This document shows positions 33,593 to 44,908 of a stretch of 64,000 nt of DNA, piece by piece. Source of the stretch: Archegozetes longisetosus (lineage: Eukaryota; Arthropoda; Arachnida; Sarcoptiformes; Trhypochthoniidae); contig JAEMBT020000003.1 in NCBI GenBank assembly GCA_018873245.2, positions 350,001 through 414,000 on the forward strand, written 5' to 3'. A model generated the notes under the pieces. That model was not told the DNA's origin. It was given only the letters and a program-made list of their open reading frames with translations, and did no database searches. Made by a program: the position numbers and the translations under genes. The first letter of the stretch is position 1, and every line of letters begins with the position of its first letter.

Positions 33593-34852
33593 TCAAACTT
33601 TGGTTGAATTAGCTACAGTTGCTTTGGTTGTCTCTTGAGGTACTGCAGTTGCTTTGGTTGTCCCTGGAGGTGCTGCAGTTGCTTTGGTTGTTCCTGGAGG
33701 TGCTGCAGTTGCTTTGGTTGTTCCTGGAGGTGCTGCAGTTGCTTTGGTTGTCCCTGGAGGTGCTGCAGTTGCTTTGGTTGTCCCTGGAGGTGCTGCAGTT
33801 GCTTTGGTTGTTCCTGGAGGTGCTGCAGTTGCTTTGGTTGTCCCTGGAGGTGCTGCAGTTGCTTTGGTTGTCTCTTGAGGTGCTGCAGTTGCTTTGGTTG
33901 TCCCTGGAGGTGTCGATGAAATTGTAGTTATTGTGGTTGATGGTCTTAATGGTAATTCATTGTGAGGTATGCTGAAAAGGTTCCTTTTAGCCGGGTCATT
34001 GGAACATCGCAAATCTATAACTTGTTCTCTCAATTGAGGATTATCAAAGGTCCAGTTTAGATTATCTCGATAACAAATAATTTCATGTCCACCAAAGTAC
34101 AAAATACTTTTATTATTATGACAAATCTCTCTGAATGGGTTTTCAGGAAACTCTTTGAATTTGTTATTTTCGAGATGAATTACAAGTTCAGCATTAGCTG
34201 GTGCGATTAATGAAGTTTTTAAAGAATCTGAATTTATTTGATTCTTTTTTAAATTGATTTCAATTTTCTTTGTAGTCAAAGACAAGCTTTCATTTTTTAA
34301 ATTATTAATGTTATTGTTATCTAATCTAAGTAATTTCAAGTTATGTAAATCATAAAAAGCCTTCTCTTCAATTTCTGTGATTTTGTTATCTTGTAACATG
34401 ATTTGCGTTAAACTCGTGAAATTTTGGAAAGTTTTACTTTTAATGACTTGAATGTTGCAGTTCCTCATCTCGAGAATCGACAAACTTTTTGAGTTTGATT
34501 GACCTTCTTCAATTAGATTTGAACAGTTAAGCTTATTATTTTCATTGATTATTATAGTACTAGCTTCAGTATTAAACAAGGATTGATGAATACTAGCTAA
34601 TTCCAAATTTTTTGTTATCAATATTTTATCTGCTTTAATGTTCTTGAAAAATTGTTCATCAATTTGTGAAGCGTTAAACCTTTCAATAATGTACTCTTTA
34701 AAATGACTTGGATCCTTCAATGTTGGTGGCACAATACCTTCGATGCATCTCAATATCTCGTAGTTTTGATAACACGAACAATCGCCTAAATAATCAGAGA
34801 ATGGGCATTTGAAAGAACTACCACCGTTGATCAAGTAACTCAAACACACCAT
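33593..34852 (-). CDS. Secreted LRR protein with mucin-like repeat tail
   Basis: The frame from the ATG at 34852 gives 419 residues. It is open further upstream to an acceptor-like site (TTTTAG before 34872), where KILIAMVCLSYLING would make a better signal peptide. A short first exon upstream is therefore likely, though none was found. The Cys-rich N-cap CPFSDYLGDCSCYQNYEILRC spans about residues 16-36. LRRs include LTQIMLQDNKITEIEEKAF and LKLLRLDNNNINNLKNESL, then a Cys-containing cap (EICHNNK, HEIICYRD, IDLRCSND). The tail is ten 10-residue repeats, eight starting PPGTT and two PQETT, each followed by KATA-type sequence. These Thr-rich repeats should be O-glycosylated in the secretory path. 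The last residues are NSTKV. It shares layout with the LRR protein at 14960-16040. A role in cuticle, mucus or defence is speculation. Confidence 0.75.
   Translation of the reverse strand: MVCLSYLINGGSSFKCPFSDYLGDCSCYQNYEILRCIEGIVPPTLKDPSHFKEYIIERFNASQIDEQFFKNIKADKILITKNLELASIHQSLFNTEASTIIINENNKLNCSNLIEEGQSNSKSLSILEMRNCNIQVIKSKTFQNFTSLTQIMLQDNKITEIEEKAFYDLHNLKLLRLDNNNINNLKNESLSLTTKKIEINLKKNQINSDSLKTSLIAPANAELVIHLENNKFKEFPENPFREICHNNKSILYFGGHEIICYRDNLNWTFDNPQLREQVIDLRCSNDPAKRNLFSIPHNELPLRPSTTITTISSTPPGTTKATAAPQETTKATAAPPGTTKATAAPPGTTKATAAPPGTTKATAAPPGTTKATAAPPGTTKATAAPPGTTKATAAPPGTTKATAVPQETTKATVANSTKV
33601..33919. repeat. 30-bp coding minisatellite
   Basis: Ten tandem 30-bp units starting at 33631, 33661 and so on to 33901, in perfect register. 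They encode PPGTTKATAA or PQETTKATAA on the minus strand. The two TCTCTTGAGG-type units (33631, 33871) are the PQETT variants. All plus-strand frames are also open through the array, which gives false ORFs there. Copy number is likely variable. Confidence 0.9.
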
Positions 34853-34872
34853 CGCAATCAATATTTTAGTGC

Positions 34873-35403
34873 CTAAAATTTAAGGAATAATTTAAATTTA
34901 AGCCTTGTTTAGATTTAAGATTTTTCCAAGGTTAGAGGGCAATTGATTAAAGAATCAAATTCTGAATTAAATAATTAAATAAGTTAAGGAATAAGTAGAT
35001 AAAGATATCTCCTTATCAGTTCTATACTGAGAAAAATGAAGTATTTTTAGTAGGAATATTAGAGATTTAAAAATGATATTTTAAATTCAACATGTAAATT
35101 GCAAAATCTTTTAAATCAGTTTCTAATTAAATTAATTTAACTCAAGACATAGAGTGGTTCAGATTTTATATATCAAATTTTCAATGATTCGAAATTGTCT
35201 AAATTTTTATTATTAGAAATTATAGAAAATGCATCTTTAACTGGTTATAAATATTGAACTAGAGAAAATTAATTTAAATAAAATTCATGAAATTGACACA
35301 AGTGTATGCTAAAATTAATTCCTTCAAAAGAAATTGATATAGAATGCAATTAACTGAAGAAGAGATAAAAAATTTCGATATAGAATTTTCACAGTCTCTA
35401 AAC
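34873..35403. other. 5' flank of the second LRR gene
   Basis: AT-rich. No in-phase first exon with a donor was found within about 400 bp on the minus strand. Confidence 0.35.
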
Positions 35404-36240
35404 TAGTGAGGAGCATAAGCTAGCTGTGAGCTGAGCTGCGCTTGAAGGTCAATTTTAGCTGTCTTCGAGCTTATAAGCTCGAGCTTCAAGCTCATGCTAT
35501 GATGAAGAAGCGCAGCTCAAGCTCAAGCTCAAGCTGTTGAGCTTCGAGCTCAGCTCATTTGAAGCCAACTTATTTAATAAAGCAAATAGCAGTATTCATT
35601 GTAAAATAGCGATTATTGTTGAATTGCTTCTCTACGTTAGCAAATTAAGTATTAAATTAGATCTATCGAATTGAATGATGAGATGCATTTCTGAATTATA
35701 AATTACTGTTTTCAAAATAAATTTCAATTTAATGCAATAACTGTTTATTTGAAGAGAGAATTAATGATGTTTTAGGACTTAAAAGTAATATTATTTCTAT
35801 TCACTGCTTAAATCTCATTATATTCAAAATAAGATAATTTCAAATAATTTTTGATAATTATTCAATATAAGAGAAAATTGCTTGAACCTATTTTCAACAT
35901 GACTTGACAAGTGAAATACAATCAGAAGACTCACAATCATTGATAGGTGACACAGACGTCAAAATTTGAATTCATTGTTCAAACTTTACGATCAAAATTG
36001 ATATATTTTTGCGCAAATACTTCATTATAACTTGAGATAAACACTTGTTACAAAGATTACTACTCATAATTTTAATTTTTAATTTTTAACACAAGCTCGC
36101 AGCTTGAACCCGAGCTTCTTAGTACAAGCGCAGCTCAGGCCAAATTTGACAGAAGCGCAGCTCAAAGGCCAACAATTTTGAACTGCGCTTATAGAAGCTC
36201 GAGCTTGAAGCTTAAGATTTCAGACCAATGCTCTTCACTA
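35404..36240. mobile_element. AGCTC-rich hAT element
   Basis: TIR TAGTGAGGAGCAT on the left and TAGTGAAGAGCAT in reverse complement on the right. Flanks CTCTAAAC (35396-35403) and TTCTAAAC (36241-36248) form an 8-bp duplication with one mismatch. Both subterminal regions are crowded with AGCTC/GAGCT words (GAGCTTATAAGCTCGAGC, AAGCTCAAGCTCAAGCTG). The middle is plain AT-rich DNA without a transposase. A larger relative lies at 56830-58355. Confidence 0.8.
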
Positions 36241-37409
36241 TTCTAAACATGAAGCACACTAATCAATTTATTTTTGGATTTAAGTTAAGCTCAAAATTTT
36301 GAAAGTTTAAATGACTTGATCTTTCAGTTTTAAAATGGAAATACTAAAACTTCACAAAGCTTAGTTTAATCAACATTTATAAAGTGAGTTGTAATGTCAG
36401 ATAAGGCAGAGAGTCTGATAATACTCTGAATTAAAATTTAATTCTTAAGTCCATGATTTTAAGTTTAAAATCTTCCTACACCAGAGTAATTTTGAATAAA
36501 TTCTTGAACTTAAGGTTATTTCAAATTCTGCCTTATCAAAAATACATTTGAAGATACTGTTTTACTGTCATCAGTAAAATAACAATAAGAAAGGTTATGA
36601 ATTCTTATTTATATTTTGTTTGATTGATAAGCTGCTGAAGAAGGAATTCCTGAAGAATATAATCGTCTCATTTTAATTTGTTTATTTTTAATCTATTATT
36701 ATTCCTTTTAAACCTTTTTGTAGAAATGTTTTGAGTATTGAATCATCTATTTGAGATGTATGTCCATACTATTCACAATAAAATGTCGACTGTTAGACAT
36801 GTAAATACTGTAGTTAATCTAAGGTAATATTTTTAATCAACGATACGTGCAAAATATCGTTCAAATAGTCATTCTGGAATTATACCGATAATTAACTATA
36901 GCACATTAAACTATTTAAGCTTACATAATTCTAAAAGAGACTCATAGATTTTGAAAATAAAAAAATTTTGGTAACGATTCACTTTTCACTTTATTAAAGT
37001 CAAATTTTATGATTCTCATGAATTTTAGGAAGATATCACGAGATTCACAATTTAGGCAATAAATTTATATCAAGAGCGAAATACTGATTTAACATTTATA
37101 AAATAGATAATCAATAATAAAGAACTATTTTGTACATAATATTTTATATTTGTTCATCTACATTTGTCAGTTGTGCTCGATACAAATCGATTCAGAATGT
37201 AGTCGAAGCAGATTTGAGTTTAGCTAGAGAAAATAAAAAGAGGCTATTCTAACTGCGATTTAACTTGGTTTGTACTCTTCTCGACCTTACTCGAAAACTC
37301 GAATTAACTGGAAATAGTGAATAACGTAAATTTGAAGAACTTTATGAAAGCCCTAGAATGTGCTTTAGAGTAGTATATTTTCAAGAAAGTTCTAAGATTT
37401 GCTCTAGAT
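36241..37409. other. Intergenic, no gene seen
   Basis: AT-rich. Short inverted ends GATAAGGCAGA near 36400 and 36535 may mark a small MITE. Confidence 0.35.
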
Positions 37410-37427
37410 TTCTAGAATGTTCTAGAA
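37410..37427. promoter_or_regulatory. Perfect heat-shock-element-like motif
   Basis: TTCTAGAATGTTCTAGAA equals TTCnnGAAnnTTCnnGAA, four alternating HSF units. More TTCTA/TAGAA words lie around it (37360-37500 and 38270-38335). No gene start is recognised next to it, so it may be a chance product of a TTCTAGAA-rich repeat. Confidence 0.35.
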
Positions 37428-39109
37428 AACTAGTGTTACTGTATAATTTCATGGTATTCTAGGTAATTCTAGAATATTACATAGGCTTTTAAAATGTTCT
37501 AGAAATCTCTCAAATGATGTATTAGCTACAGTTTTCAACTTTCTTAATCTGTATTCGCGTCGAATTTTTATAAAGGAATAGATTTTCCAACACATTATTT
37601 ATTAAAGTGAATGGACGATTTAAAGGTTTAATTTCTGTAAAATATTTATGACTACTGAACCAATAGTTAGATCAAATACTTTAACCCATCTAATGTATTT
37701 TTAATATCCTGAAGCAATGGATGTCCTTCCTCTAAAGCATTAACTTTGTGTAATCGATTTCATGTATAGTTTACCGTTTAAGAAGTATTATTGATAACTT
37801 CAAGTAATAAATATATCAATTACTTTATCTTCTGTAGCGTATTTACCACTAATTTGCAATCTAATTTAAGGGACCCTCTTTCATTTATTTTTTTTTTCTT
37901 TCATTTCCAAATAATATTAATAACTCGCAAGATTCTTCTATCAACTACGAGGACTAACCTCAACAATTATTAATCGAAGATATACTCTAATCCTCAAAGA
38001 CGATGAGATTTAATGCTTTAAAGTCCAACCTATACTTACTAAATACGTGTCTTCAAAACTATTTAACTTTCATTCTAAAACGTTATATTTTTCCTTAATT
38101 CAGTGTCCTTTTTCTATCTTTATAAAAATCCTGTAGAACTTTTACAAACCTATCTCCTTATTATGAACTATGTTAACAATAGAATATATTCTAATCTTAA
38201 GTTATAGTTTTCATTTATTACACAACTCCTGTTAAAGAATCTCGAACTTTACAATAACCCATAGGTTTCTAAAATGTAGAATTTTATAGAACGCTTCATA
38301 AGTTTCTACAAAGCTTTAGAAAATTACAGAACTTTTATTCAACTTAGTATAATTTCAAACTAATTTAAATCTTTTTGAGTCATACCCGGGACTCGATTTG
38401 GCTCGAAACATGAGACATTTTATCATGTAATAAAGCAATATAAATCCTAAATGTTTTGGTTAGATCGCCTGATGATAAATAGGAAAGTAGATATCCACTC
38501 GCTTCTTGTATATATACGTTCTCGGTTGTAGACTGAATTTTACCGAACACGACTGCCGAAAATAAAAGATAGACTTTCGGTCATGTTCAACAACTTACTG
38601 AATTTGATCGGAAATTGGTTAAAACATCATTCCCTTATAAATAAAAATGTGTTTAAAAGTTCAAGTATAATACTAATGAACTTATCTCTCATATTTTGCT
38701 TCTAGTTGAAATCTCTATTTAATGGCATGTCAATATCAGAAGATATACTTAGAGTACAATATCAGGGGAGACCCTTGCGTTTTTAAAAGGAAAAATGCCG
38801 CTTTATTAGTCATTACAAATATTTAGGTGTCGAACAATTTATTCTAATAATCAAACATTGAGAATTACTAGTTATGGTTGATTCCAAAGGTATATTTTTT
38901 GTTAAAAATGTCATATTTTAAAAGTTATTGAAGAGTAATACTGGTCTATATAAGATATAAGTAAAGGAAAATAAGATTAATTCTATAACTTTTGGTTTTA
39001 AACCACAGGTGTTCAAAACATTAAACTGGGTTTCTTAATCCCTTATCATTTGTAAAATAAATTCAATGTTTGAATTTCTAAGAAATATTTTTCTAAACAC
39101 ATTTTTCAA
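37428..39109. other. Intergenic, no gene seen
   Basis: AT-rich. A 60-codon plus frame at 37791-37973 has no motif. Confidence 0.4.
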
Positions 39110-39234
39110 AACTAAAGTTGAAAAACGGGACAACTAATTGTCCCTTCGAGAGCTTTTGGTCTGGCGGGATTTCTATCTTTTATCCTCAAAAAGACGGGAC
39201 TGTCCCGTCAAAAACGAGACGGGTGGTCACCCTA
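39110..39234. mobile_element. Solo right end of a TAGGGTGACC-type hAT
   Basis: Ends GGTGGTCACCCTA with GGGACTGTCCCGTC upstream, like the right end of MITE B. No left end was found nearby. Confidence 0.4.
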
Positions 39235-39309
39235 GATATAGACGACCCTTCAATAGACTAAAATAGTCCGCTGTCAATAGTTTTCAAAGCATGCATAGCA
39301 TTAAAAATG

Positions 39310-39713
39310 GGAGTGACACAATTCTTCCACGCACAATTCTTCTACACTTTTCAATTGATCACAGAATATAAGTGATGACCATTTCAAGTCCAATTGACCA
39401 ACGAATAGTAACTAATGGCCATTTCTATATCAGATGAACTAGGAAAGGAAACCGATGACCGTTTTCAATTTAGATAACCTACAGGGAGTTTCTGATAGCC
39501 ATTTCTATATTAAATGAACTTTGGGAGACAATAACCATTTCCAATTCAGATGATCTACGGGAAATTATCTGATAGTTCATCTGATATAGAAATGGCCATT
39601 AGTTACTATTCGTTGGTCAATTGGACTTGAAATAGTCATCACTTATATTCTGTGATCAATTGAAAAGTGTGGAAGAATTGTGTTATGGAAGAATTGTGCA
39701 TGGAAGAATTGTG
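39310..39713. mobile_element. Foldback element FB-2, short copy of FB-1
   Basis: Starts GTGACACAATTCTTCCACGC and ends with inverted GTGGAAGAATTGTG units. The arms carry the same 40-bp monomers (GATGACCATTTCAAGTCCAA, CCATTTCTATATCAGATGAA) but fewer of them than FB-1. The 71-codon frame at 39660-39875 only crosses its right end. Confidence 0.8.
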
Positions 39714-40555
39714 GTAGACCCATTAAAAATACCTGTAATCTACTATTTCTTGCAAACTACAAAGCTTCAATTTAGGAGTATTTCAATCTCATTTTTTGAT
39801 GAGGAAAAATATCGCTTAAATTTGAAAGCTTGTCTCAAAAGAGTGCAAAAATATTTTTTTTCTAAAAGGGCATAAGACTAATTTTAATGTGAAGTGTATG
39901 AGTCACATAAGAATTTTTTTCAAACTCTTCAAGACTTCTAGTCTCATAGTACAAACTTTTATAGTACAATACAAATTAAACGATTATTTTCGTGTAAACT
40001 TATGCATTTTTAAAACCATAAAATTATTTTAATACCTTTTTATTGAAGCGCTTTTTAATTGTTTCTTGTTGTCACTCATTATAATTTATTAATTTGTTTT
40101 CATGACTTATTTTGACTTCACTTTTCAGACAAAAACATTATTTTTATTTTGATTTAGTCATGAAGTCAAAGGCCTAAATCCAAACTAGGAAATAAGATGT
40201 TTGAGAAGGTTTGAAAAGGCAAAAATCATGTCGCGGCCAAAGTTCAAAACTAGGTTCAGTTTATGATTGAAATTTTGTTAAGTCTTTCTGGAAAGAAAGT
40301 TTGAATTTGAGCACTTTGAGACAAGCTTACATTTATACAATCGAAAATGCAGTCCAAATTAAAGGGAATTGCTTAACATAAAGGATATTTGATAAAATTA
40401 GGAAAAAGTACAAAATTATTAAATTATCAGATAATCTGTACCCCATACGACCGCCGACGAGGCAAAAACTCATTCTATAACAGAGCTCGAGTGACTCTCC
40501 CGTAGGGGAGCTATGTGTAAGGTTCTAACCAACCATTAGATAATAATACTCTATA
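39714..40555. other. Intergenic, no gene seen
   Basis: AT-rich; nothing recognised. Confidence 0.4.
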
Positions 40556-40725
40556 CAGTTTAACACGTTTATAAACGATGTTGGCTATAACAAATTCCCG
40601 TTTACAACGAACCATATCGTTCGAACCAAACACTATTCTTATAGATTCTTTTGTAAAACGATCATTTATAACAAACTCACTAGTAACAAAAACCGGCTTT
40701 TAACGAACGAAGTTTCAAAGCCCGG
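40556..40725. mobile_element. Possible pogo-like MITE
   Basis: CAGTTTAACACGTTTATAAACG on one side, and in reverse complement CCGGGCTTTGAAACTTCGTTCG on the other, with TA at both borders (40554-40555, 40726-40727). The AACGAA and TATAACAAA motifs are typical of the other TA-flanked MITEs here. The TIR match is weak. Confidence 0.4.
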
Positions 40726-40752
40726 TAGTATGAAAAGTATAATATTTATTAC

Positions 40753-41278
40753 TAGAGATCCCAATTAACTAGTTTAATATTTCGCATAAAACTGGTGTGT
40801 TTAATTAGTCGATGAAAATTTCAAAAAGGCTGTGTCTTTTATTGGTTTTCAAAATTTTGTCAAATAACTAGTTTAATTAGGTTTCACAATCAAAACTTAG
40901 TACATAAAGAAATTATTTTCTATATCTCAATTGAAATTAAGAATATCTCTATGAAACTCAGATCAGCATTTTTCTTAACCCAATCTTCTGTTGAAAGCCT
41001 TTGTTACCTATATATATCTTCAAATATATCACAAAAAATATCGTAAATATATCTATATTTTTTAGTTACTTATTGATAATTAGAAAATCTCGTTACATAA
41101 TCACTTTAACAATAGATCGCACAAACAAAAAAGCGTGTAACTTATACTCAGTAGCCTACTATAAAACTCTCAAAATTTGGTTTTCTAGGCTTAATTTTTC
41201 TGAACTGAGTTTCTTGTTTGGAAAAAATGGTGTGTTTAATTAGTTAAAAAGGGTCTAACAAGTTAATTGGGATCTCTA
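40753..41278. mobile_element. TIR element TAGAGATCCCAATTAACT
   Basis: The left end TAGAGATCCCAATTAACTAG and the inverse right end (TAGAGATCCCAATTAACTTG) match for 18 bp. A further shared block is GGTGTGTTTAATTAG. Flanks TTTATTAC and TTTATACA agree only in part. The 80-codon frame at 41001-41243 has no recognised product. Confidence 0.65.
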
Positions 41279-41681
41279 TTTATACAGAATATATTTAATA
41301 AGCAGTAACTTTCCTTGCAAAATATGATCAAAAGTTAATTGCTTTTAACGTTTTCTTTGATAATGAATAACAAATGAGTTTTTCGTTAATCGCTATTTGC
41401 TATTAAACTAAAGCGAACTTTAAATGAATCAAAATTATATTAGGTTATTAGAAGAGGTCGACAATAGCTATTATGATTTGCTCGATAAACTTAAGAGTTC
41501 TTAAAACAAGGAATAACTCAAAAAATCGCTTAATACTATTTCGTAAAAAAATAATTAAGTCAGATTCCAATTTGAATACCTCATATTTCTTATATTTTGA
41601 TGAATAAAATGAGATTTTGTATAGCATATCAATGGAGATATTTATAGTGAATTCCGGTAACAATGAACGTATTTTCCGGTA
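41279..41681. other. Intergenic, no gene seen
   Basis: AT-rich. A 71-codon minus frame at 41448-41663 has no motif. Confidence 0.4.
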
Positions 41682-41906
41682 CCGACCTGTTCGTTATAAA
41701 TAAAGACGCTAGAAACGGGAATTCTATTCTTGTCAATGTCATAAAACAATCGGAAATAGATATCAGGACTCCCAATGACTCCATAATTGTCGAAAATAAG
41801 TATTTCGATTATTGTGGACTTATTAGGCGTCCTGATAGTTTTATGACATCGACAAAAATAGAAAGTTCTCGTTTCTAGCGTCTTTAGTTATAAACGAGTA
41901 TTACTG
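41682..41906. mobile_element. Palindromic pogo-like MITE
   Basis: Arms share AAAGACGCTAGAAACG and GTCATAAAACWATC in inverted order across a short centre. TA lies at 41680-41681 and 41907-41908. The right end is CAGTAATACTCGTTTATAAC in reverse complement. The 71-codon frame spanning it is incidental. Confidence 0.65.
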
Positions 41907-43450
41907 TATTTAGAGAATTTAGATAAATTGAAAATAAGATTCATAAAATAGGAAAAATTGAAAACTATTCAAAAAACTATATGAAACTTGATTATTAATT
42001 TATGTCAAAAAATTACAAATTTCAATTATCATATTAATGAAAATGCGCTTATTAACTTCGCTTCTGGCTCTAATGCAAATGATTAGCTAATCAATAATAT
42101 ATTAATTAAAAATATGATAAAATCGTATACAATTTGAATACTAATATTCTAGAAGTATCGATATTAAAAATGTTTTATCTTCAATGTAACTCATAATTTT
42201 AAAAACTTCAAATTTAATTTGAATGAATGATTTACATGGACTAATATTGTCTCGATTTGATTCGACTGACAATTTTAAATGAATATTTAGTGAAAAATTC
42301 TTTCTCACCTTGTGACTTCATTTCAATATACGATATTGAAAATTCCTTTGATATAGAAACAACGTTTAACTTTTACAATAAACTTTTGAACAAGCAATAA
42401 AATATCTCGAAAAATTTATAGGGATCTAAATTCGTACTAGCATCTGTCTTACGCTCAGTTCGATCGCATCAAATAAGGGTTACTTTTATATATTCTCATT
42501 TTCATACTTAGCAACACAGCAATGACAATTTTTCAATTGTATAGATACACGAATTAAATATTTTGATAATATTTTTATCAGCAGTAGAGTTTTAATCCTA
42601 GTTATCTCTTGGAATATGTATTGTGTTTAGGATGAGGAAGTGTTCTGGTATCAACTAAAATTAGCGTTGCAAGATCTTTCCTATCATATAGACTCTTCAA
42701 AATATTCTTCGACTTTTTCCTATACTTTCCAGGGCAGAATTTTTCAGTAAAACGTAATGGAGCTTTTATTTCAGACTAAATATCAAAATTTTTTTATACA
42801 TTAGTATTTAACATTGAAAATGTCGGAAAGTTAGAATCAATAACGTATCGAAAATCGACAATTTCAATGTTAAATCCTAATAGTATTTTATACTTGTTTT
42901 TGAGACTAATCCTTGTGTTAATATTGATATAATTAATTGTTAGCAACGAAAATTGCATTCAATTATTGAAGTTAATGGGAGGCATGCTAAATACCAACAA
43001 AAATTTACAATGGCTATAACTTAAACTGATAATAAACTAAAATGTTTGATTATTTTGATGAAAAGTAAACAAAAGTGTAGAATAAACTTTTTTATTCAAA
43101 AGTCCGAGCAACTTTATTTTTAATTTCACTGTACATACTTTATCATAGGCAAACAAACAATTCATTTTAAAATTTAAAGCTTATCAATTTTTTCTTATGT
43201 ACTCAGATTTATTTAATTAAAATATAATTGGACTATCAACAAAAATTGCGTTTAAAAACTCAAGTATATCATTAGTGATTCTGTCCTTCGTACAATATAT
43301 ATGTTTATACATCTCTACTATGGTTTACAAATATACTTTTTAGTTATAGAAATTTATAGCTTTTATTAAGTAATTTAAATATCTAAATTAAAATATACTT
43401 AAATTCATTTATTACTAATTAGATATTATAATTGTCGTTAAGATTATATA
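41907..43450. other. Intergenic with a small hairpin
   Basis: AT-rich. At about 42802-42890 an inverted pair (TATTTAACATTGAAAATGTCG and its near inverse CGACAATTTCAATGTTAAAT) forms a hairpin of about 25-bp arms. An 18-codon signal-like ORF at 42037 is followed by a stop and lacks a donor. Confidence 0.4.
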
Positions 43451-44139
43451 AAGTCATTGAAAAATCTAAAGTACCAACTAAATTGGATCTAGTTAATTAT
43501 TCTTTAGTTCGATTTTGATTTCAGAAATATTGTTTATGAGTAATCATCAAAGGAAAATTTTTCAAAAATTCTTTCTGGTAAATTTTTATAACAAATATTT
43601 TATAACTTGAAAACTACAAGGTATATTTTAGGTTTTTCAGTTCTATTTTGTAAAGCTTAGAAAATGAATCGAAACATGTTTCAAGAAATTTTTGAAAAAT
43701 TACTCATTTGATCATGGCAGTTTGCCAAACATTAATGTAGTCAATACAATTCCTACTTAATCGCCGTTTGAATTCTACTTTACTTCTTCCAGAAGCTCTT
43801 AACTTTATAAAATTCTCAAACTTTAACTCTATTGTATTGATTAGATTAACGTTTAACAAACTACTATGATCAAATGAGTAATTTTTCAGAAATTTCTTGA
43901 AACATGTTTCGACTCATTTTCTAAGCCTTACAAAATAATACTGAAAAATCTGAAATATATCTTGTAGTTTTAAAGTTATAAATATTTGTTATAAAAAATT
44001 TACCAGAATGAATTTTTGAAATTAAAAAAAATTATTCCTTCCATGATTACTCACAAACGATATTTCTGAAATCAAAATCGAACTAAAGAATAATGAACTA
44101 GATCAAATTTAGTCGGTACTTTAGATTTTCCCATTACTG
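43451..44139. mobile_element. Foldback element with about 280-bp arms
   Basis: The left arm (43451-43727) and right arm (about 43866-44139) are inverted copies, with CTTGAAACATGTTTC and GAAATTTTTGAAAAATTACTC among the shared blocks. TA borders both sides (43449-43450, 44140-44141). The centre is about 130 bp. Non-coding. Confidence 0.75.
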
Positions 44140-44170
44140 TATATCGTAACGATATATTCAAGCACAGAAG

Positions 44171-44803
44171 CAGGATGACCAGGAGTCCAGGAATGGAATT
44201 TTTTTCAAAATACGAGAATAAAATTCTTTTATGTTATTATAAACTTTACTTTATTCAATCACTGTAATTAGGTAAATGCTGTAAATAGCAATAAATCTGT
44301 TCAATAGTGCTCCTGTAGTGAGTCCATTCTCTTTTGAATAATTAAAAAATTATAAAAAACCAAATCTGCTGAAAATTATCGAAACTGTTATGGCAATTCC
44401 CGTTGAAAATTATTTCTTAGAACGAGTTTTCAGAGTAATGAAGAGCATCTGGACTGATGAAAGGAATCGTTACAATGTTTGAATGGTTAAGGCTGAAATT
44501 TTTTCTAAAGTCAACTTTTCAATGACATAATGAATTTAAAGTTTTCTCGTTTACAAACCCTAAACAACTTAAAGATGCTAAATCTAATGATATATATTCA
44601 AAAAACTGATTTAAATTTCTTCAATAATTTCATATTTGTCATAATTTCTCATTCAAGAGCAATAATTGGGAATTTGATTAAAGAAATTACTGCTATTCCC
44701 TGAATAATACTTTAAATTTTGAAATTTTCCTGATGTATTTAAATTAGTCCCCTCTTATACTTTCAAAGTCCAGGAAACGGCTCAGTAAAACCTGGTCACC
44801 CTG
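44171..44803 (+). mobile_element. hAT element with transposase relic
   Basis: The left end CAGGATGACCAGGAGTCCAGG and the right end, inverted CAGGGTGACCAGG, are flanked by the perfect duplication CACAGAAG at 44163-44170 and 44804-44811. The interior keeps the C-terminal part of a hAT transposase (44372-44530). The element is an internally deleted copy. Confidence 0.88.
44372..44530 (+). pseudogene. hAT transposase C-terminal dimerisation relic
   Basis: The frame reads PVENYFLERVFRVMKSIWTD, then ERNRYNV, a stop, and MVKAEIFSKVNFSMT before TAA. The ERVF...M...IWTDERNR...VKAE pattern is the hAT dimerisation region. All upstream DDE and BED zinc-finger parts are missing from this 633-bp element, so it is non-functional. 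Confidence 0.75.
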
Positions 44804-44908
44804 CACAGAAGTCGAAATATACTTATGGTCTGACTTTTTAGACCAAAAAGCCTATGAAAATTAAACGATAAGTTAAGACTGAAATATTGGATATTTAGTC
44901 ACCTAGCC

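Noticed and set aside
33601-33919. CRISPR-like regular repeats
   Set aside because: Units are contiguous with no spacers, lie in a eukaryotic coding exon, and are translated in frame.
33619-33927. Three overlapping plus-strand frames (VVPGGAAVAL-type and Cys/Trp-rich repeats)
   Set aside because: They are antisense to the 30-bp minisatellite, whose length is a multiple of three with no stops on either strand; the minus-strand LRR frame explains the region.
42037-42090. Signal-peptide-like ORF of 17 codons (MKMRLLTSLLALMQMIS)
   Set aside because: It ends in a stop without a splice donor, and no downstream exon was found.
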